Source: Clostridia bacterium | GTDB taxonomy: Bacteria > Bacillota > Clostridia > Christensenellales > UBA1242 | DNA length: 64,000 bases | NCBI GenBank assembly: GCA_900767715.1 | Contig: CAAGAD010000005.1 | Coordinates: 248,001 to 312,000, forward strand | Reading direction: 5' to 3' | Shown: positions 51,390-60,298 of the stretch, piece after piece | How the letters are laid out: each line of letters opens with the position of its first letter | How positions within the stretch are numbered: the first letter of the stretch is position 1 | Program-made: the position numbers and the translations under genes | Notes under the pieces: model-generated | The model's input: the letters and a program-made list of their open reading frames with translations, nothing else | Told to the model about the DNA's origin: nothing | The model's database searches: none

Positions 51390-51417
51390 ATTTTCTCCTT
51401 AAATTAATTTCTTTTGT

Positions 51418-51446
51418 ATTTTAGCATAAACGTTGTATTTTGCCAA
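51418..51446 (-). promoter_or_regulatory. Promoter of efp
   Basis: On the - strand TTGGCA, 17-bp spacer, TAAAAT; about 28 nt leader with AAGGAG. Confidence 0.7.
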
Positions 51447-51449
51447 GCA

Positions 51450-52310
51450 TTATGCATACAAATATGTTTCCAATTTTATTTTGTTTGCGCTCACAGTGGC
51501 AATGCCGAGGAGCGTGTTTTCAAATTTGACCCTATATTTTCCGTCCGCAATCTCTTTGTTTAGGATTTTGCCGTCTTTTAGGTCATAAAATTCTTGCTGA
51601 CTGACTGCCAATGGCTCTATAAACGAAATGGCTTCATCAATAGAAATGAGATTGTTGGCAATCTTCTGCTCATCAAGGTCAACAACTGAAATGCAATCGT
51701 CAATCTTAAATTCGCCCGACTGAATGCGTTTGAGAGCACTCATTGCCACCATTGCACCCGCGTCCTTCGCGATGTCCACGCCCAGCGTACGAATATACGT
51801 GCCCGCCGAGCAAGTGATGTCAAGTGTGAAATGACTGCTATCAAATTCAAGCAATTTAATGTCGTAAATATTGAGTTTTTTTGGCTTTAATTCAAATTCT
51901 TGCTTTAACCTAGCCAGTTTATAGGCTGGCATTCCATTGACCTTTTTTGCGCTATATGCGGGCGGAATTTGACTAATTTCTCCCACAAATTTGGTAATAG
52001 ATTTTTCCAAATCTTCACGTGTTGGTACAAAATCACTCTTGTCGACGATTTCGCCGGTGACGTCTTGCGTGTCATAAAGCGCGCCAAAGTCGAAACTGCC
52101 GATATATCGCTTCTTTTTGGTCAAAAAGGTGTCAAACAGTTTAGTCGCCTTACCCAACGCAACGGGCAATACGCCCGTCGCCATTGGGTCAAGCGTTCCC
52201 ATCTGTCCCACTTTCGCGTGGGTTAAACGCACTACTTTTCGCACAACGTCCGTGCTCGTCCAACCTTGCGGTTTGTCTATAAGCAAAATGCCGTTGTAAT
52301 TAATCATCAT
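51450..52310 (-). CDS. truB: tRNA pseudouridine-55 synthase TruB
   Basis: Makes pseudouridine 55 in the tRNA T loop. N-terminal NGILLIDKPQGWTS and catalytic VGQMGTLDPMATGVLPV (D41), RYIGSFDFGALYDTQD; 286 aa. Its first codons (ATGATG) overlap the end of rbfA, either Met being possible. Last gene of the nusA operon; ribF-rpsO do not follow, efp does. Confidence 0.94.
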   Translation of the reverse strand: MMINYNGILLIDKPQGWTSTDVVRKVVRLTHAKVGQMGTLDPMATGVLPVALGKATKLFDTFLTKKKRYIGSFDFGALYDTQDVTGEIVDKSDFVPTREDLEKSITKFVGEISQIPPAYSAKKVNGMPAYKLARLKQEFELKPKKLNIYDIKLLEFDSSHFTLDITCSAGTYIRTLGVDIAKDAGAMVAMSALKRIQSGEFKIDDCISVVDLDEQKIANNLISIDEAISFIEPLAVSQQEFYDLKDGKILNKEIADGKYRVKFENTLLGIATVSANKIKLETYLYA

Positions 52311-52680
52311 CTTCCTCTAATGGTGGAATTACGATTGACTTGAAAATCTCGTCAATGCGCTCAACATTCTTTTGGCTCTCGTCTAGTCTAAACACTAGTC
52401 TTGGAGTAATGCGGATTTGAATTTGACGACTGACTTCACCACGGATTAGTCCGCCCGCACTTTGCACGGCGCGGAGCATCTTTTTGCGTTCTTCGTCACT
52501 GCCAAGGCAATCTACGTAAACGTGCGAAATGCTTAAATCTGATGTAGTATCAACGCTAGTGACACTAACGCTAGTAGGAATGTCGGGGTTGTCGAGTCGC
52601 GTGTTGATGACTTCAAGCACGACGCGTTTGATTGACGAATTGAGTCTATCTAAACGATTGTTTCTCATATTACACCTCAT
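52300..52680 (-). CDS. rbfA: 30S ribosome-binding factor RbfA
   Basis: Cold-adaptation/16S maturation factor with a KH-like fold, 126 aa. NRLDRLNSSIKRVVLEVINTRLDNPDIPTSVSV-like beginning, ISHVYVDCLG, IRGEVSRQIQIRITPRLVFRLDES. The acidic C-terminus EEDDD is followed by truB. It overlaps the infB end by 11 nt. Confidence 0.94.
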   Translation of the reverse strand: MRCNMRNNRLDRLNSSIKRVVLEVINTRLDNPDIPTSVSVTSVDTTSDLSISHVYVDCLGSDEERKKMLRAVQSAGGLIRGEVSRQIQIRITPRLVFRLDESQKNVERIDEIFKSIVIPPLEEDDD

Positions 52681-55261
52681 CTCGAACTAGTGTGTAGCAT
52701 TCGATTGTGTCACCTTCTTGAATGTCGGTAAAGCCGTCAACCTTGATACCACATTCAAAGCCCTTGCCTGCTTCTTTGACGTCGTCTTTGACAATCTTGA
52801 CTGATGAAATGGTTAGGTTTTCCGCCAACACTTTGCCGTTACGCAAAATGCGTGCCTTTTCGTTACGAACGATTTTGCCGTCCTTGACACTACTGCCCGC
52901 AACAAGACCTGATGTCGATAGTTTAAATACTTTCAAGACTTCGGCATAACCAAGTTTTTGTTCGCTGTAAGTTGGGTCTAGCAAGCCTTTGAGCATTTTT
53001 TCCATATCTTCAATGGCTTCGTAAATGATTTTGTATGATTTAATTTGAACGTGTTCTTTGTCTGCAATATTTTTGGCTTTGGAGTCAATCTTTGTGTTGA
53101 ATGCCACAACGAGTGATTTTGACGCTTGTGCCAAGACAACATCGGTTTCAAACACTGGTCCAACACCCGTAGAAATGATATTGATACGTGTTTTGTCGTT
53201 AGAAAGTTTGTTGAATGACTGTTTGATTGCTTCAAGTGAGCCGTTGACGTCAGCCTTGATGATGACATTTTGCACTTTCGCTTGTGCCATTGAGATTTGG
53301 TTCATCATCTCTTCTAGGCTGGTGGCTGATGTGCTCTTGGTCATTTCTTTCTTAATCTTGTCTTTACGTTCTTGAATAATCTCTTTTACGAGTTTCTCGT
53401 CAACTGCGGTGAATACGTCACCAGCATTTGGCACTTCATCAAAACCAACTACGCGAACTGGCATTGATGGTGTGGCTTCTTTCACGATTTTGCCGTTCTC
53501 GTCCATCATTGTTTTGACTTTACAATAAGTTGTGCCGGCTACGATTGTGTCGCCTTTGTGCAATGTGCCGTCCTTCACGATGAGTGACGCCATAGCACCA
53601 CGACCTTTTTCAAGGTCGGCTTCAATGATTGTACCGATTGCATTAACCTTTGGATTGGCTTTGAGTTGTTGCATTTCTGCCACCAAAGATATCATTTCGA
53701 GCAATTTATCTATGCCCTTACCAGTGGCTGCCGAAATCTTGACAACGATTGTGTCACCGCCCCACTCTTCTGGCAAAACGTCATACTCGGTGAGTTGTTG
53801 CATAATTCTGTCTGGGTCGGCTGCTGGTTTGTCCATTTTGTTGATAGCGACAATCATTGGCACTTTCGCGGTTTTGATTTGCCTAATGGCTTCCACGGTC
53901 TGTGGCATAATGCCGTCATCCGCCGCCACAATAAGCACTGCAATATCTGTCACCATTGCACCACGCATACGCATTGCTGTGAACGCTTCGTGTCCTGGGG
54001 TGTCGATGAATGTGATGTATGAGTCGCCCGACTTCACTTGATAAGCGCCGATACTTTGAGTGATGCCACCGGCTTCGCCACCAGCAACGTTGGTCTTGCG
54101 AATGTAGTCCAAAAGCGTTGTCTTGCCGTGGTCAACGTGACCCATAATTGTAACGATTGGCGGACGTACAACTGCTTCGCTGTCATCGTATGCCTTGATA
54201 TTGGTTTGAATCTCGGTCAACTTCTCTTCGCTAGTCTTTTCGAGTTTTTGTTCAAGTTTGATACCGAGTTCGTTGGCTACTAGTTCGGCTGCATCGAAAT
54301 CGATGTTCGAGTTGATAGTAACCATCATACCGAGCAACATAAACTTCTTAATAATCTCGCTAACTGGCTTTGAGATAATTTCGGACAATGACTTAACGGT
54401 AATATTGTTGGTCGTAATAACCGCAGAAGTTGGAGCAACCACCTCTTTTGGTGATTTAGGTTCTTCTACGCGCTTCTTAACCTTATATTTACGTGTAAGC
54501 ATTCTGTCTTCGATGTTAGCTTCTTCAATAAGTCCCCTACGCAAAAGTGTGCGCTTGTCGTAGGTCTTCTTCTCGTCATATTGTTTGCTCTTACCCTTGT
54601 TTGCGAAATTCCTTGTTGGCTCGGCTACTGGTGGCTTTTCAAGTGCGATTGGACGCACTGGTTTAGCACCGAATGGTTTTTGACCGAATGGTTTGTTGCC
54701 GTTTGGACGATTTACGCTGAAATTAGGATTGTATGGACGGTCGCCAAATTTGTTGAACCCATTGCCACCATTACGGTTGAAGTTAGGGTTGAACGGACGT
54801 TGACCATTAGGATTGCGGAAACCATTGTTATTGTTGCCATTGTTGAATGGACGGTTACCGAATCTTTGACCTTGCTGTTGCTGACCCATTTGACCGCGTG
54901 GGTTGAATGGCTGGCGATTGCCTTGCGGACGTTGCTGATTGTTGTTGCGCGCTGGCTGTGTGTCAGCCTTTTGTACTGGTGCAACTGCTGGCTTAACTTC
55001 TGCTGGCTTTGGTTCAGCACTCTTCACAGCGGAAACAACAGCAGACGCTTCAATAGAAATTTTCGTCTGTTCTATTTTCTGCTTTTTGGCAGTGTATTCA
55101 CGCTCACGTTCACGCACAGTCTTTAAGTAAGCGTCCACTTCATCTTTTACTCTACGCACATTGGCGGACAATATGGTAACTGTTTTGTTGCCAACGATTT
55201 GAGACAACGTCTTGATGTTATCAAAAATTTCGTTGTTTTGCTTATTCTTGTTTTGCTCCAA
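52670..55261 (-). CDS. infB: Translation initiation factor IF-2
   Basis: GTPase that brings initiator tRNA to the ribosome, 863 aa. The N-terminus has a helical IF2N-like part, then a long disordered region (about 90-210) very rich in Asn, Gln, Phe, Gly and Arg. A second IF2N domain precedes the G domain: GHVDHGKTTLLDYI, DTPGHEAFTAMRMRG, NKMDKP. Domains II and IV follow, ending ...FTDIQEGDTIECYTL. The low-complexity linker is longer and more Asn/Gln-rich than I would expect. ylxQ, normally between ylxR and infB, is missing. Confidence 0.95.
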   Translation of the reverse strand: MEQNKNKQNNEIFDNIKTLSQIVGNKTVTILSANVRRVKDEVDAYLKTVREREREYTAKKQKIEQTKISIEASAVVSAVKSAEPKPAEVKPAVAPVQKADTQPARNNNQQRPQGNRQPFNPRGQMGQQQQGQRFGNRPFNNGNNNNGFRNPNGQRPFNPNFNRNGGNGFNKFGDRPYNPNFSVNRPNGNKPFGQKPFGAKPVRPIALEKPPVAEPTRNFANKGKSKQYDEKKTYDKRTLLRRGLIEEANIEDRMLTRKYKVKKRVEEPKSPKEVVAPTSAVITTNNITVKSLSEIISKPVSEIIKKFMLLGMMVTINSNIDFDAAELVANELGIKLEQKLEKTSEEKLTEIQTNIKAYDDSEAVVRPPIVTIMGHVDHGKTTLLDYIRKTNVAGGEAGGITQSIGAYQVKSGDSYITFIDTPGHEAFTAMRMRGAMVTDIAVLIVAADDGIMPQTVEAIRQIKTAKVPMIVAINKMDKPAADPDRIMQQLTEYDVLPEEWGGDTIVVKISAATGKGIDKLLEMISLVAEMQQLKANPKVNAIGTIIEADLEKGRGAMASLIVKDGTLHKGDTIVAGTTYCKVKTMMDENGKIVKEATPSMPVRVVGFDEVPNAGDVFTAVDEKLVKEIIQERKDKIKKEMTKSTSATSLEEMMNQISMAQAKVQNVIIKADVNGSLEAIKQSFNKLSNDKTRINIISTGVGPVFETDVVLAQASKSLVVAFNTKIDSKAKNIADKEHVQIKSYKIIYEAIEDMEKMLKGLLDPTYSEQKLGYAEVLKVFKLSTSGLVAGSSVKDGKIVRNEKARILRNGKVLAENLTISSVKIVKDDVKEAGKGFECGIKVDGFTDIQEGDTIECYTLVRDEV

Positions 55262-55510
55262 TTAAATTCCCTCTTTTTCTTTTAACTGCTCGTACACTTC
55301 ATTAGAAATGTTGCATTTTGCTATCTTAGATAATATTCTTTTGTTGATTGCCTTATCCAAGCAATTATTGTCGTGACACAGATAAACGCCACGACCTTTT
55401 TTGTCGCTGAATGTCAGTTCGCCATTTTGTCGGTCAAGCCTGATAAGTGCGTCCTTATCAAAGCGCTTGCGACAGATGGCGCACATTCGCGTTGGTTTGT
55501 ATTTTGCCAT
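55262..55510 (-). CDS. ylxR: YlxR family RNA-binding protein
   Basis: 82 aa. RMCAICRKRFDKDALIRL and GRGVYLCHDNNCLDKAINKRIL are the family signature (Cys pairs, basic RNA-binding surface). Proposed to affect transcription or RNase P in relatives; exact job uncertain. It sits between nusA (2 nt) and infB (0 nt). Confidence 0.92.
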   Translation of the reverse strand: MAKYKPTRMCAICRKRFDKDALIRLDRQNGELTFSDKKGRGVYLCHDNNCLDKAINKRILSKIAKCNISNEVYEQLKEKEGI

Positions 55511-55512
55511 AA

Positions 55513-56628
55513 TTAATCAAGGTCGGTGAACATATCTTGGTCGCTATCGTCCAAAATGATGTTTGAACCCGACACTACTCCTTGTTGTTCTACTGGGCGA
55601 ACTTCTTCTGCCTTGACGTCAAGTTTCCAACCAGTAAGTTTGGCTGCCAAACGCACATTGTGTCCGGCTCTGCCGATTGCGAGTGAAAGTTTGTTCTCTG
55701 GCACTAGAACCTTTGCAGATTTTGTGCTTTCGTCAAGTTCCACGTCCAAAACAGTGGCTGGGCTGAGCGCGTTGGAAATGTATTGCGCTGGGTCGTCCGA
55801 GTACAATACGATGTCGATTTTTTCGCCGTGCAATTCTTGAATGATGTTATTGATGCGCATACCCTTGTTGCCTATGCAAGCGCCCACTGCGTCAAGATTT
55901 GGGTCTTCTGCCTTGATAGCCATTTTGGTGCGCATACCCACTTCGCGAACAATGTTCACAATGCTGATTGCACCGTTGGTGAGTTCTGGCACTTCTAGTT
56001 CAAAGAGTTTCTTAACAAAGCCTGGGTTGGCGCGTGTCACTTGCAAAATGCTGGACTTGACTTCATTCTTGAAATGACGAACATACACTTTGACTCTTTC
56101 GCCCACTCTAAATGAGTCAGTTGGCAAGCAGTCACGACTAGTGAGCAAGCCTTCAAGTGTGCCGTTGATGTCAACATAGATATTGTCGCCGTCAATACGC
56201 TTAATTGTGCCTGTAACAAGGTTACCTTCCTTCTCTGCAACGTTAGTGAGCATTTCTTGGCGTTCGGCTTCCTTAATCTTTTGAGTCATTACTTGCTTGA
56301 TAGTCTGCACAGCAATACGGTTAAACTCTTTCACTTCCAATTCGCGAGATACAACGTCGCCCACCTTGTATTTAGGATTGATTGCCTTGGCGTCTTCTAG
56401 TGAAATCTCTTTTTCGTCGTCTTCCACTTCGGCAACAACGTTCAAGTTGGCGAAAATGCGAATAGTGTTGTCTTCTGGGCGAAGGCGAACTTCTGCTGAG
56501 CCTTGTCCCAAAGCCTTGCGACAAGCAGCGGTTAATGCAGTTTCAAAAGCATTGATGATGTAGTCTTGGTCAAGGTTTTTGCTCTCTTGCAAATCTCTCA
56601 ATGCGTTAAAAAACTCTTTATTTTTCAT
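55513..56628 (-). CDS. nusA: Transcription termination/antitermination factor NusA
   Basis: N-terminal polymerase-binding domain (MKNKEFFNALRDLQESKNLDQDYIINAFETALTAA), S1 domain (VTGTIKRIDGDNIYVDINGTLEG), two KH domains (VGACIGNKGMRINNIIQELHGEKIDIV; ENKLSLAIGRAGHNVRLAAKLTGWKLDV); 371 aa, the Gram-positive length without C-terminal acidic repeats. RBS TAGGAG. First gene of the cluster here: rimP, which usually precedes it, is absent and replaced by a 160-bp gap with a strong hairpin. Confidence 0.96.
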   Translation of the reverse strand: MKNKEFFNALRDLQESKNLDQDYIINAFETALTAACRKALGQGSAEVRLRPEDNTIRIFANLNVVAEVEDDEKEISLEDAKAINPKYKVGDVVSRELEVKEFNRIAVQTIKQVMTQKIKEAERQEMLTNVAEKEGNLVTGTIKRIDGDNIYVDINGTLEGLLTSRDCLPTDSFRVGERVKVYVRHFKNEVKSSILQVTRANPGFVKKLFELEVPELTNGAISIVNIVREVGMRTKMAIKAEDPNLDAVGACIGNKGMRINNIIQELHGEKIDIVLYSDDPAQYISNALSPATVLDVELDESTKSAKVLVPENKLSLAIGRAGHNVRLAAKLTGWKLDVKAEEVRPVEQQGVVSGSNIILDDSDQDMFTDLD

Positions 56629-56655
56629 TTTTTTCTCCTATATAATATCAATAAT

Positions 56656-56682
56656 ATAGGAGTGCGAATCTCGCACTCCTAT
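56656..56682 (-). promoter_or_regulatory. Strong hairpin upstream of nusA
   Basis: 12-bp stem ATAGGAGTGCGA/TCGCACTCCTAT with a 3-nt loop, 28 nt before the nusA ATG. There is no T run, so it is not a plain terminator. The arm contains AGGAG, also found in the nusA ribosome-binding site. Possible leader control element or RNase target. Confidence 0.6.
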
Positions 56683-56800
56683 GTCTAGCGTCTTTATATT
56701 AACATAATATTATGCAAAAAGCAATAGTTTTAATACATTTTTTGTGCCAAATTGCGTGATTTTGCGCGACAAACTACTTAAATATATATAAGTTAAATGC

Positions 56801-58333
56801 TTATTGATAGATTTTTATAAACAATCTGGCTGTGGCAAGTGCGTCTGCCCACGCGCGATGGGCGTTGACGAGCGGAATGTTGAAGTGCGATACAAGTGTG
56901 CCGAGTTTGTAATTATTCACCCCGCGAACAGTGGCACGCGCAATGATAAGCGTGTCTTTGCGCGGATTGTCAAACTTGTAGAGCAATTTTTTCGCAGCCT
57001 TGTCAACGAATTTAAAGTCGAAGTCTTCGCAGTTGTGACCCACCAAGGTTGCGCCCTCGCAATATTTGTAGAAGTCAGGCATTATGTTGTTAATTGTCTC
57101 GCAATTCGCCACCATATCATTGTCAATGCCGGTGAGTTTGGTAATTTCTTCCGGAATTGGACGGCTTGGCTTGATGAGCGCATTAAAGGTGGAAATGATT
57201 TGGTCATCGTGAAGTTTGACCGCACCTATTTCGATAATCTCGTCATTCTCCCAACTCAAACCGGTGGTTTCGATATCAAAAACGACATAGTCGCCCTTTA
57301 GTTTGTCATTTTTTATATCATTCTCGCCGAATAAGTCAACTTGCGTATTGTCTTCAAATGGCTGTGGTTTTATGATGTGGTAATCTTTGTTCGCAGTCTT
57401 GTAGATGATGTTGTCTTTCATCTGCGAATAGGTGCACAAGCAAATTTCGTTGGCTGTGAACGATAGTTTCTCTTGATACTCTCTAAACTGACCGCGAAGA
57501 GCAATGCTGTCCCCCGCTTTGAGTTTGGACAGGCTCTCCACGTCTTCGGCACGGCAGAAGATGCTGGTGTACATCATTTTGTCCTTTTCGGCAATACCAA
57601 TCGTGAAGAATGGTCGTTCTTCGGTGGTTTCGTTGCCGTCCTTGACAATCTTTTTGTTGTACTTCTTCTGCTCGATGAACCTAATCTTGCCACAAATAAC
57701 GATGTCTTTGATTGGCTCTTTAACGGCTGTGAAGTCGAGTGCTGTGTTGTAATTGTTCTTGCCCACCACATTGATTTTGTCCGTAATGTTGTACATAACA
57801 GTCTGCGTTGGCGTGATGGTGCTGTTTATGAACTCTTTATTTTTCTCAATAGCGTCTGTGCTGTCGGTAATTTCTTTGTCTATGAAGCCCACACTAGCCG
57901 TGCAAAAATGTTGTTTTTCTAACATTGTTTTGATTTCTTGGGCTTTGTTCGTTTCTTCGGCAAATTTGCGAATGTTGTCCGGCAGAGCAATTGTCACGGA
58001 GATGTCATTGCCACCCACGTTCTTGACATTGATGTCAACCATATTAAGTGTGCGCGCAAGGGTTGGCATTTTGTTCTTGATATCAACATACAAATGCGAA
58101 GCAATCACTTCATTATTTATGACTGATTTCTCGAATTTTAGGTCAATATTGGCGATTTTTAGTTCGTTTTTTAGCGATGTTTTCAACCTTTCAACATCGT
58201 CGCTTTCGAGCGAAAAAAGTGCTGGCGAATACAAAAAACAGACGCACAAGGTGTTTGTGCGCTGATTATATATTGCATTTTTGTATTTTAAACCTAAAAA
58301 GTTCTCATTTAAATAGTCTTGTATGTTTTGCAT
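56801..58333 (-). CDS. PolC-like protein reduced to N-terminal, OB and exonuclease domains
   Basis: 510 aa. Residues 1-205 resemble the PolC N-terminal region. About 207-310 is the OB fold (DIVICGKIRFIE...ALRGQFREYQEKLSFTANEI). After a linker, 348-510 is a DnaQ-type 3'-5' exonuclease with the full DEDDh set: D353 and E355 (VFDIETTGLS), D439 (HNCEDFDFKF), H492 and D497 (HRAWAD). The PHP and polymerase domains of PolC (about 1,430 aa) are absent, and the gene ends naturally at the exonuclease. It sits between rseP and nusA, exactly where full polC lies in Bacillota, so it is best read as a polC gene that lost its polymerase. Possible role: proofreading or repair exonuclease. Confidence 0.82.
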   Translation of the reverse strand: MQNIQDYLNENFLGLKYKNAIYNQRTNTLCVCFLYSPALFSLESDDVERLKTSLKNELKIANIDLKFEKSVINNEVIASHLYVDIKNKMPTLARTLNMVDINVKNVGGNDISVTIALPDNIRKFAEETNKAQEIKTMLEKQHFCTASVGFIDKEITDSTDAIEKNKEFINSTITPTQTVMYNITDKINVVGKNNYNTALDFTAVKEPIKDIVICGKIRFIEQKKYNKKIVKDGNETTEERPFFTIGIAEKDKMMYTSIFCRAEDVESLSKLKAGDSIALRGQFREYQEKLSFTANEICLCTYSQMKDNIIYKTANKDYHIIKPQPFEDNTQVDLFGENDIKNDKLKGDYVVFDIETTGLSWENDEIIEIGAVKLHDDQIISTFNALIKPSRPIPEEITKLTGIDNDMVANCETINNIMPDFYKYCEGATLVGHNCEDFDFKFVDKAAKKLLYKFDNPRKDTLIIARATVRGVNNYKLGTLVSHFNIPLVNAHRAWADALATARLFIKIYQ

Positions 58334-58342
58334 AGTTACATT

Positions 58343-59401
58343 TTAAACCAAAAAGTGTAAAATGTCAACAAGAACTACGAAACCGAGCAAGATTATGAGC
58401 CCTACGTTATTGATTGTGTTCTCAACCTTGCGGTTGATTGGCTTGCCACGTATCCATTCAATAGTTGTAAAGACCATATGCGAGCCGTCAAGGGCTGGGA
58501 ATGGTAACAGGTTAAACACTGCCAAGTTGGTGGCAATCACTGGCAAGAGCAAAAGCAAGTTTGCTGGGTTCAAACGCGAGTATGTGGCAATTGTGGTGAC
58601 CGTTGTGATTGGCCCGCCAACATTGCTGAGCCCTAGTTTGCCCGTGATGAGCATCCATAGGATTATCATAATTTTCCAGCACCAACGCAAAGTGAATGGA
58701 ACACACAATGCGAGTGATTCAAGGAAGGAATATCTGTACGTTTTAAGGTTGACGCCGAGTTTCAATACTGGTTCTTCTGCCGTACCAACGTTTGCCAGTT
58801 GCACGTCGTCAATCGTAACCATTTTGCCATTACGCTTGACGGTGACTTGAATGCTGTCACCTAGTTTGTACTCACTAATTAGTGCGGTGAATGTGCGGTC
58901 ATACACAAAGTCGATGTCTTTATCTCCAACCTTATATACTACGTCACCTACTTCAAATTTGCCGACGTTTGGCGAGAAGTCTGCAAATCCCGTGATTTGC
59001 ACGTGCTCATAGCCGAACGATACGAGCAAAATGAACGAGAATATAATCGCAGACAAGAAATTGAAGAATGCGCCCGCGAAAAATACGATTAATCGTTTCC
59101 ATGGCTTTTGCGAATTGAACGAACCTTCGCTCGAACCGTCTTCATTTTCGCCAGCAAAGGCACAATAGCCACCAAGTGGGAACAGTCTTAACGAGAAGAC
59201 TTCGCCCGTCTTTTTGTTTTTCTTTTGGAATAGTGCTTTGCCAAAACCGACCGAAAATTCGTCGATTTTAAACTTCAACATTTTGCCGGCGCAATAGTGC
59301 CCAAACTCGTGTATGGTGACCATTAGTAGCAAAATAAGAATGGCTACACAAAGGTAGCCAATGTAACTCATAACTGAACCGAATGACAAAAGTTGTGACA
59401 C
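58343..59401 (-). CDS. rseP: Site-2 membrane metalloprotease RseP/RasP
   Basis: Intramembrane zinc protease that cleaves anti-sigma factors and signal remnants, 352 aa. HEFGH (31-35) in the first helix, a PDZ domain (about 130-205: YEHVQITGFADFSPNVGKFEVGDVVYKVGDKDI) and the second active-site motif NLLPFPALDGSHM. Eight nt after cdsA; dxr, usually between them, is absent. Confidence 0.94.
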   Translation of the reverse strand: MSQLLSFGSVMSYIGYLCVAILILLLMVTIHEFGHYCAGKMLKFKIDEFSVGFGKALFQKKNKKTGEVFSLRLFPLGGYCAFAGENEDGSSEGSFNSQKPWKRLIVFFAGAFFNFLSAIIFSFILLVSFGYEHVQITGFADFSPNVGKFEVGDVVYKVGDKDIDFVYDRTFTALISEYKLGDSIQVTVKRNGKMVTIDDVQLANVGTAEEPVLKLGVNLKTYRYSFLESLALCVPFTLRWCWKIMIILWMLITGKLGLSNVGGPITTVTTIATYSRLNPANLLLLLPVIATNLAVFNLLPFPALDGSHMVFTTIEWIRGKPINRKVENTINNVGLIILLGFVVLVDILHFLV

Positions 59402-59409
59402 AACCGCTC

Positions 59410-60297
59410 CTATAAAACTATTATGAAAAAGATGATTACGGCAACACAGTTAAACAACTCGCTATCTACCCTGTCAAGCATTCCGCCGTGACCTGGGAAA
59501 ATATTGCCCGAATCTTTTACTTCAAATCTACGTTTGAGCCAAGACTCAAATAGGTCGCCAATTTGTCCAAAGATTGAGCAAACCGCGCCGATAATTATAA
59601 ATTTCCAAATGGCAAGGTCATAATATAAAATTATGTCTTTGAATGGTTTGATAGCACAGCACAAGCCAAATATCGCAAGTGAAGCGCAAATTCCGCCAAT
59701 TACACCGAAAACTGCGCCTGAAATGGATTTATTTGGGCTGATTTTTGGTGCAAGGCGTGGTCCACGAATAAGCGAACCGAAAATGTATGCAAAGGTGTCT
59801 GTGATGGCGCTAACAAACAACACTAGTGCCAACATAATATATGACAACTGCAAATATTTTAGGTCAATTTTCAATATTGTTTCGAAATTGTTGACAACGA
59901 ACAACATACAAAACAATAAGCCAGGATAAAGCATTATGCACATCGTGTTGAGCATATTTTGTGCGCTATATTTCGCACCTTGCTTAATTGTTGCCAAAAA
60001 TGAGACAATTAACAACACTACAAACAAAATTAGTTGGCTCAAAACATACCAAAGCACGCTGGCACCCGTGAGCATACATATCGTGAAAACCACATAAAAG
60101 TACACTGGGTAAAGCGCGCTAACGATAAGCGTGTTGTGCTTGTTTTTTAGGTTGTACATTCTGCACATTTCCATACAACCAATCATCGCCACAACACCAA
60201 GACCGACGTCAAACACCCCCACATATAGTAGTCGTGACGCCATAAATACCAAAACTGTGGCTACTATGAAAAATGCCGTCTTTGCTCGTGTTTTCAT
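59410..60297 (-). CDS. cdsA: Phosphatidate cytidylyltransferase
   Basis: Makes CDP-diacylglycerol from phosphatidic acid and CTP. 295 aa, about eight membrane segments; C-terminal signature GQIGDLFESWLKRRFEVKDSGNIFPGHGGMLDRVDS. It lies 1 nt after uppS. Confidence 0.95.
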   Translation of the reverse strand: MKTRAKTAFFIVATVLVFMASRLLYVGVFDVGLGVVAMIGCMEMCRMYNLKNKHNTLIVSALYPVYFYVVFTICMLTGASVLWYVLSQLILFVVLLIVSFLATIKQGAKYSAQNMLNTMCIMLYPGLLFCMLFVVNNFETILKIDLKYLQLSYIMLALVLFVSAITDTFAYIFGSLIRGPRLAPKISPNKSISGAVFGVIGGICASLAIFGLCCAIKPFKDIILYYDLAIWKFIIIGAVCSIFGQIGDLFESWLKRRFEVKDSGNIFPGHGGMLDRVDSELFNCVAVIIFFIIVL

Positions 60298-60298
60298 A

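Noticed and set aside
42371..51450. T-box or other amino-acid riboswitch before proS or serS
   Set aside because: proS starts inside xseB and serS has only a short leader; no T-box specifier or antiterminator is seen.
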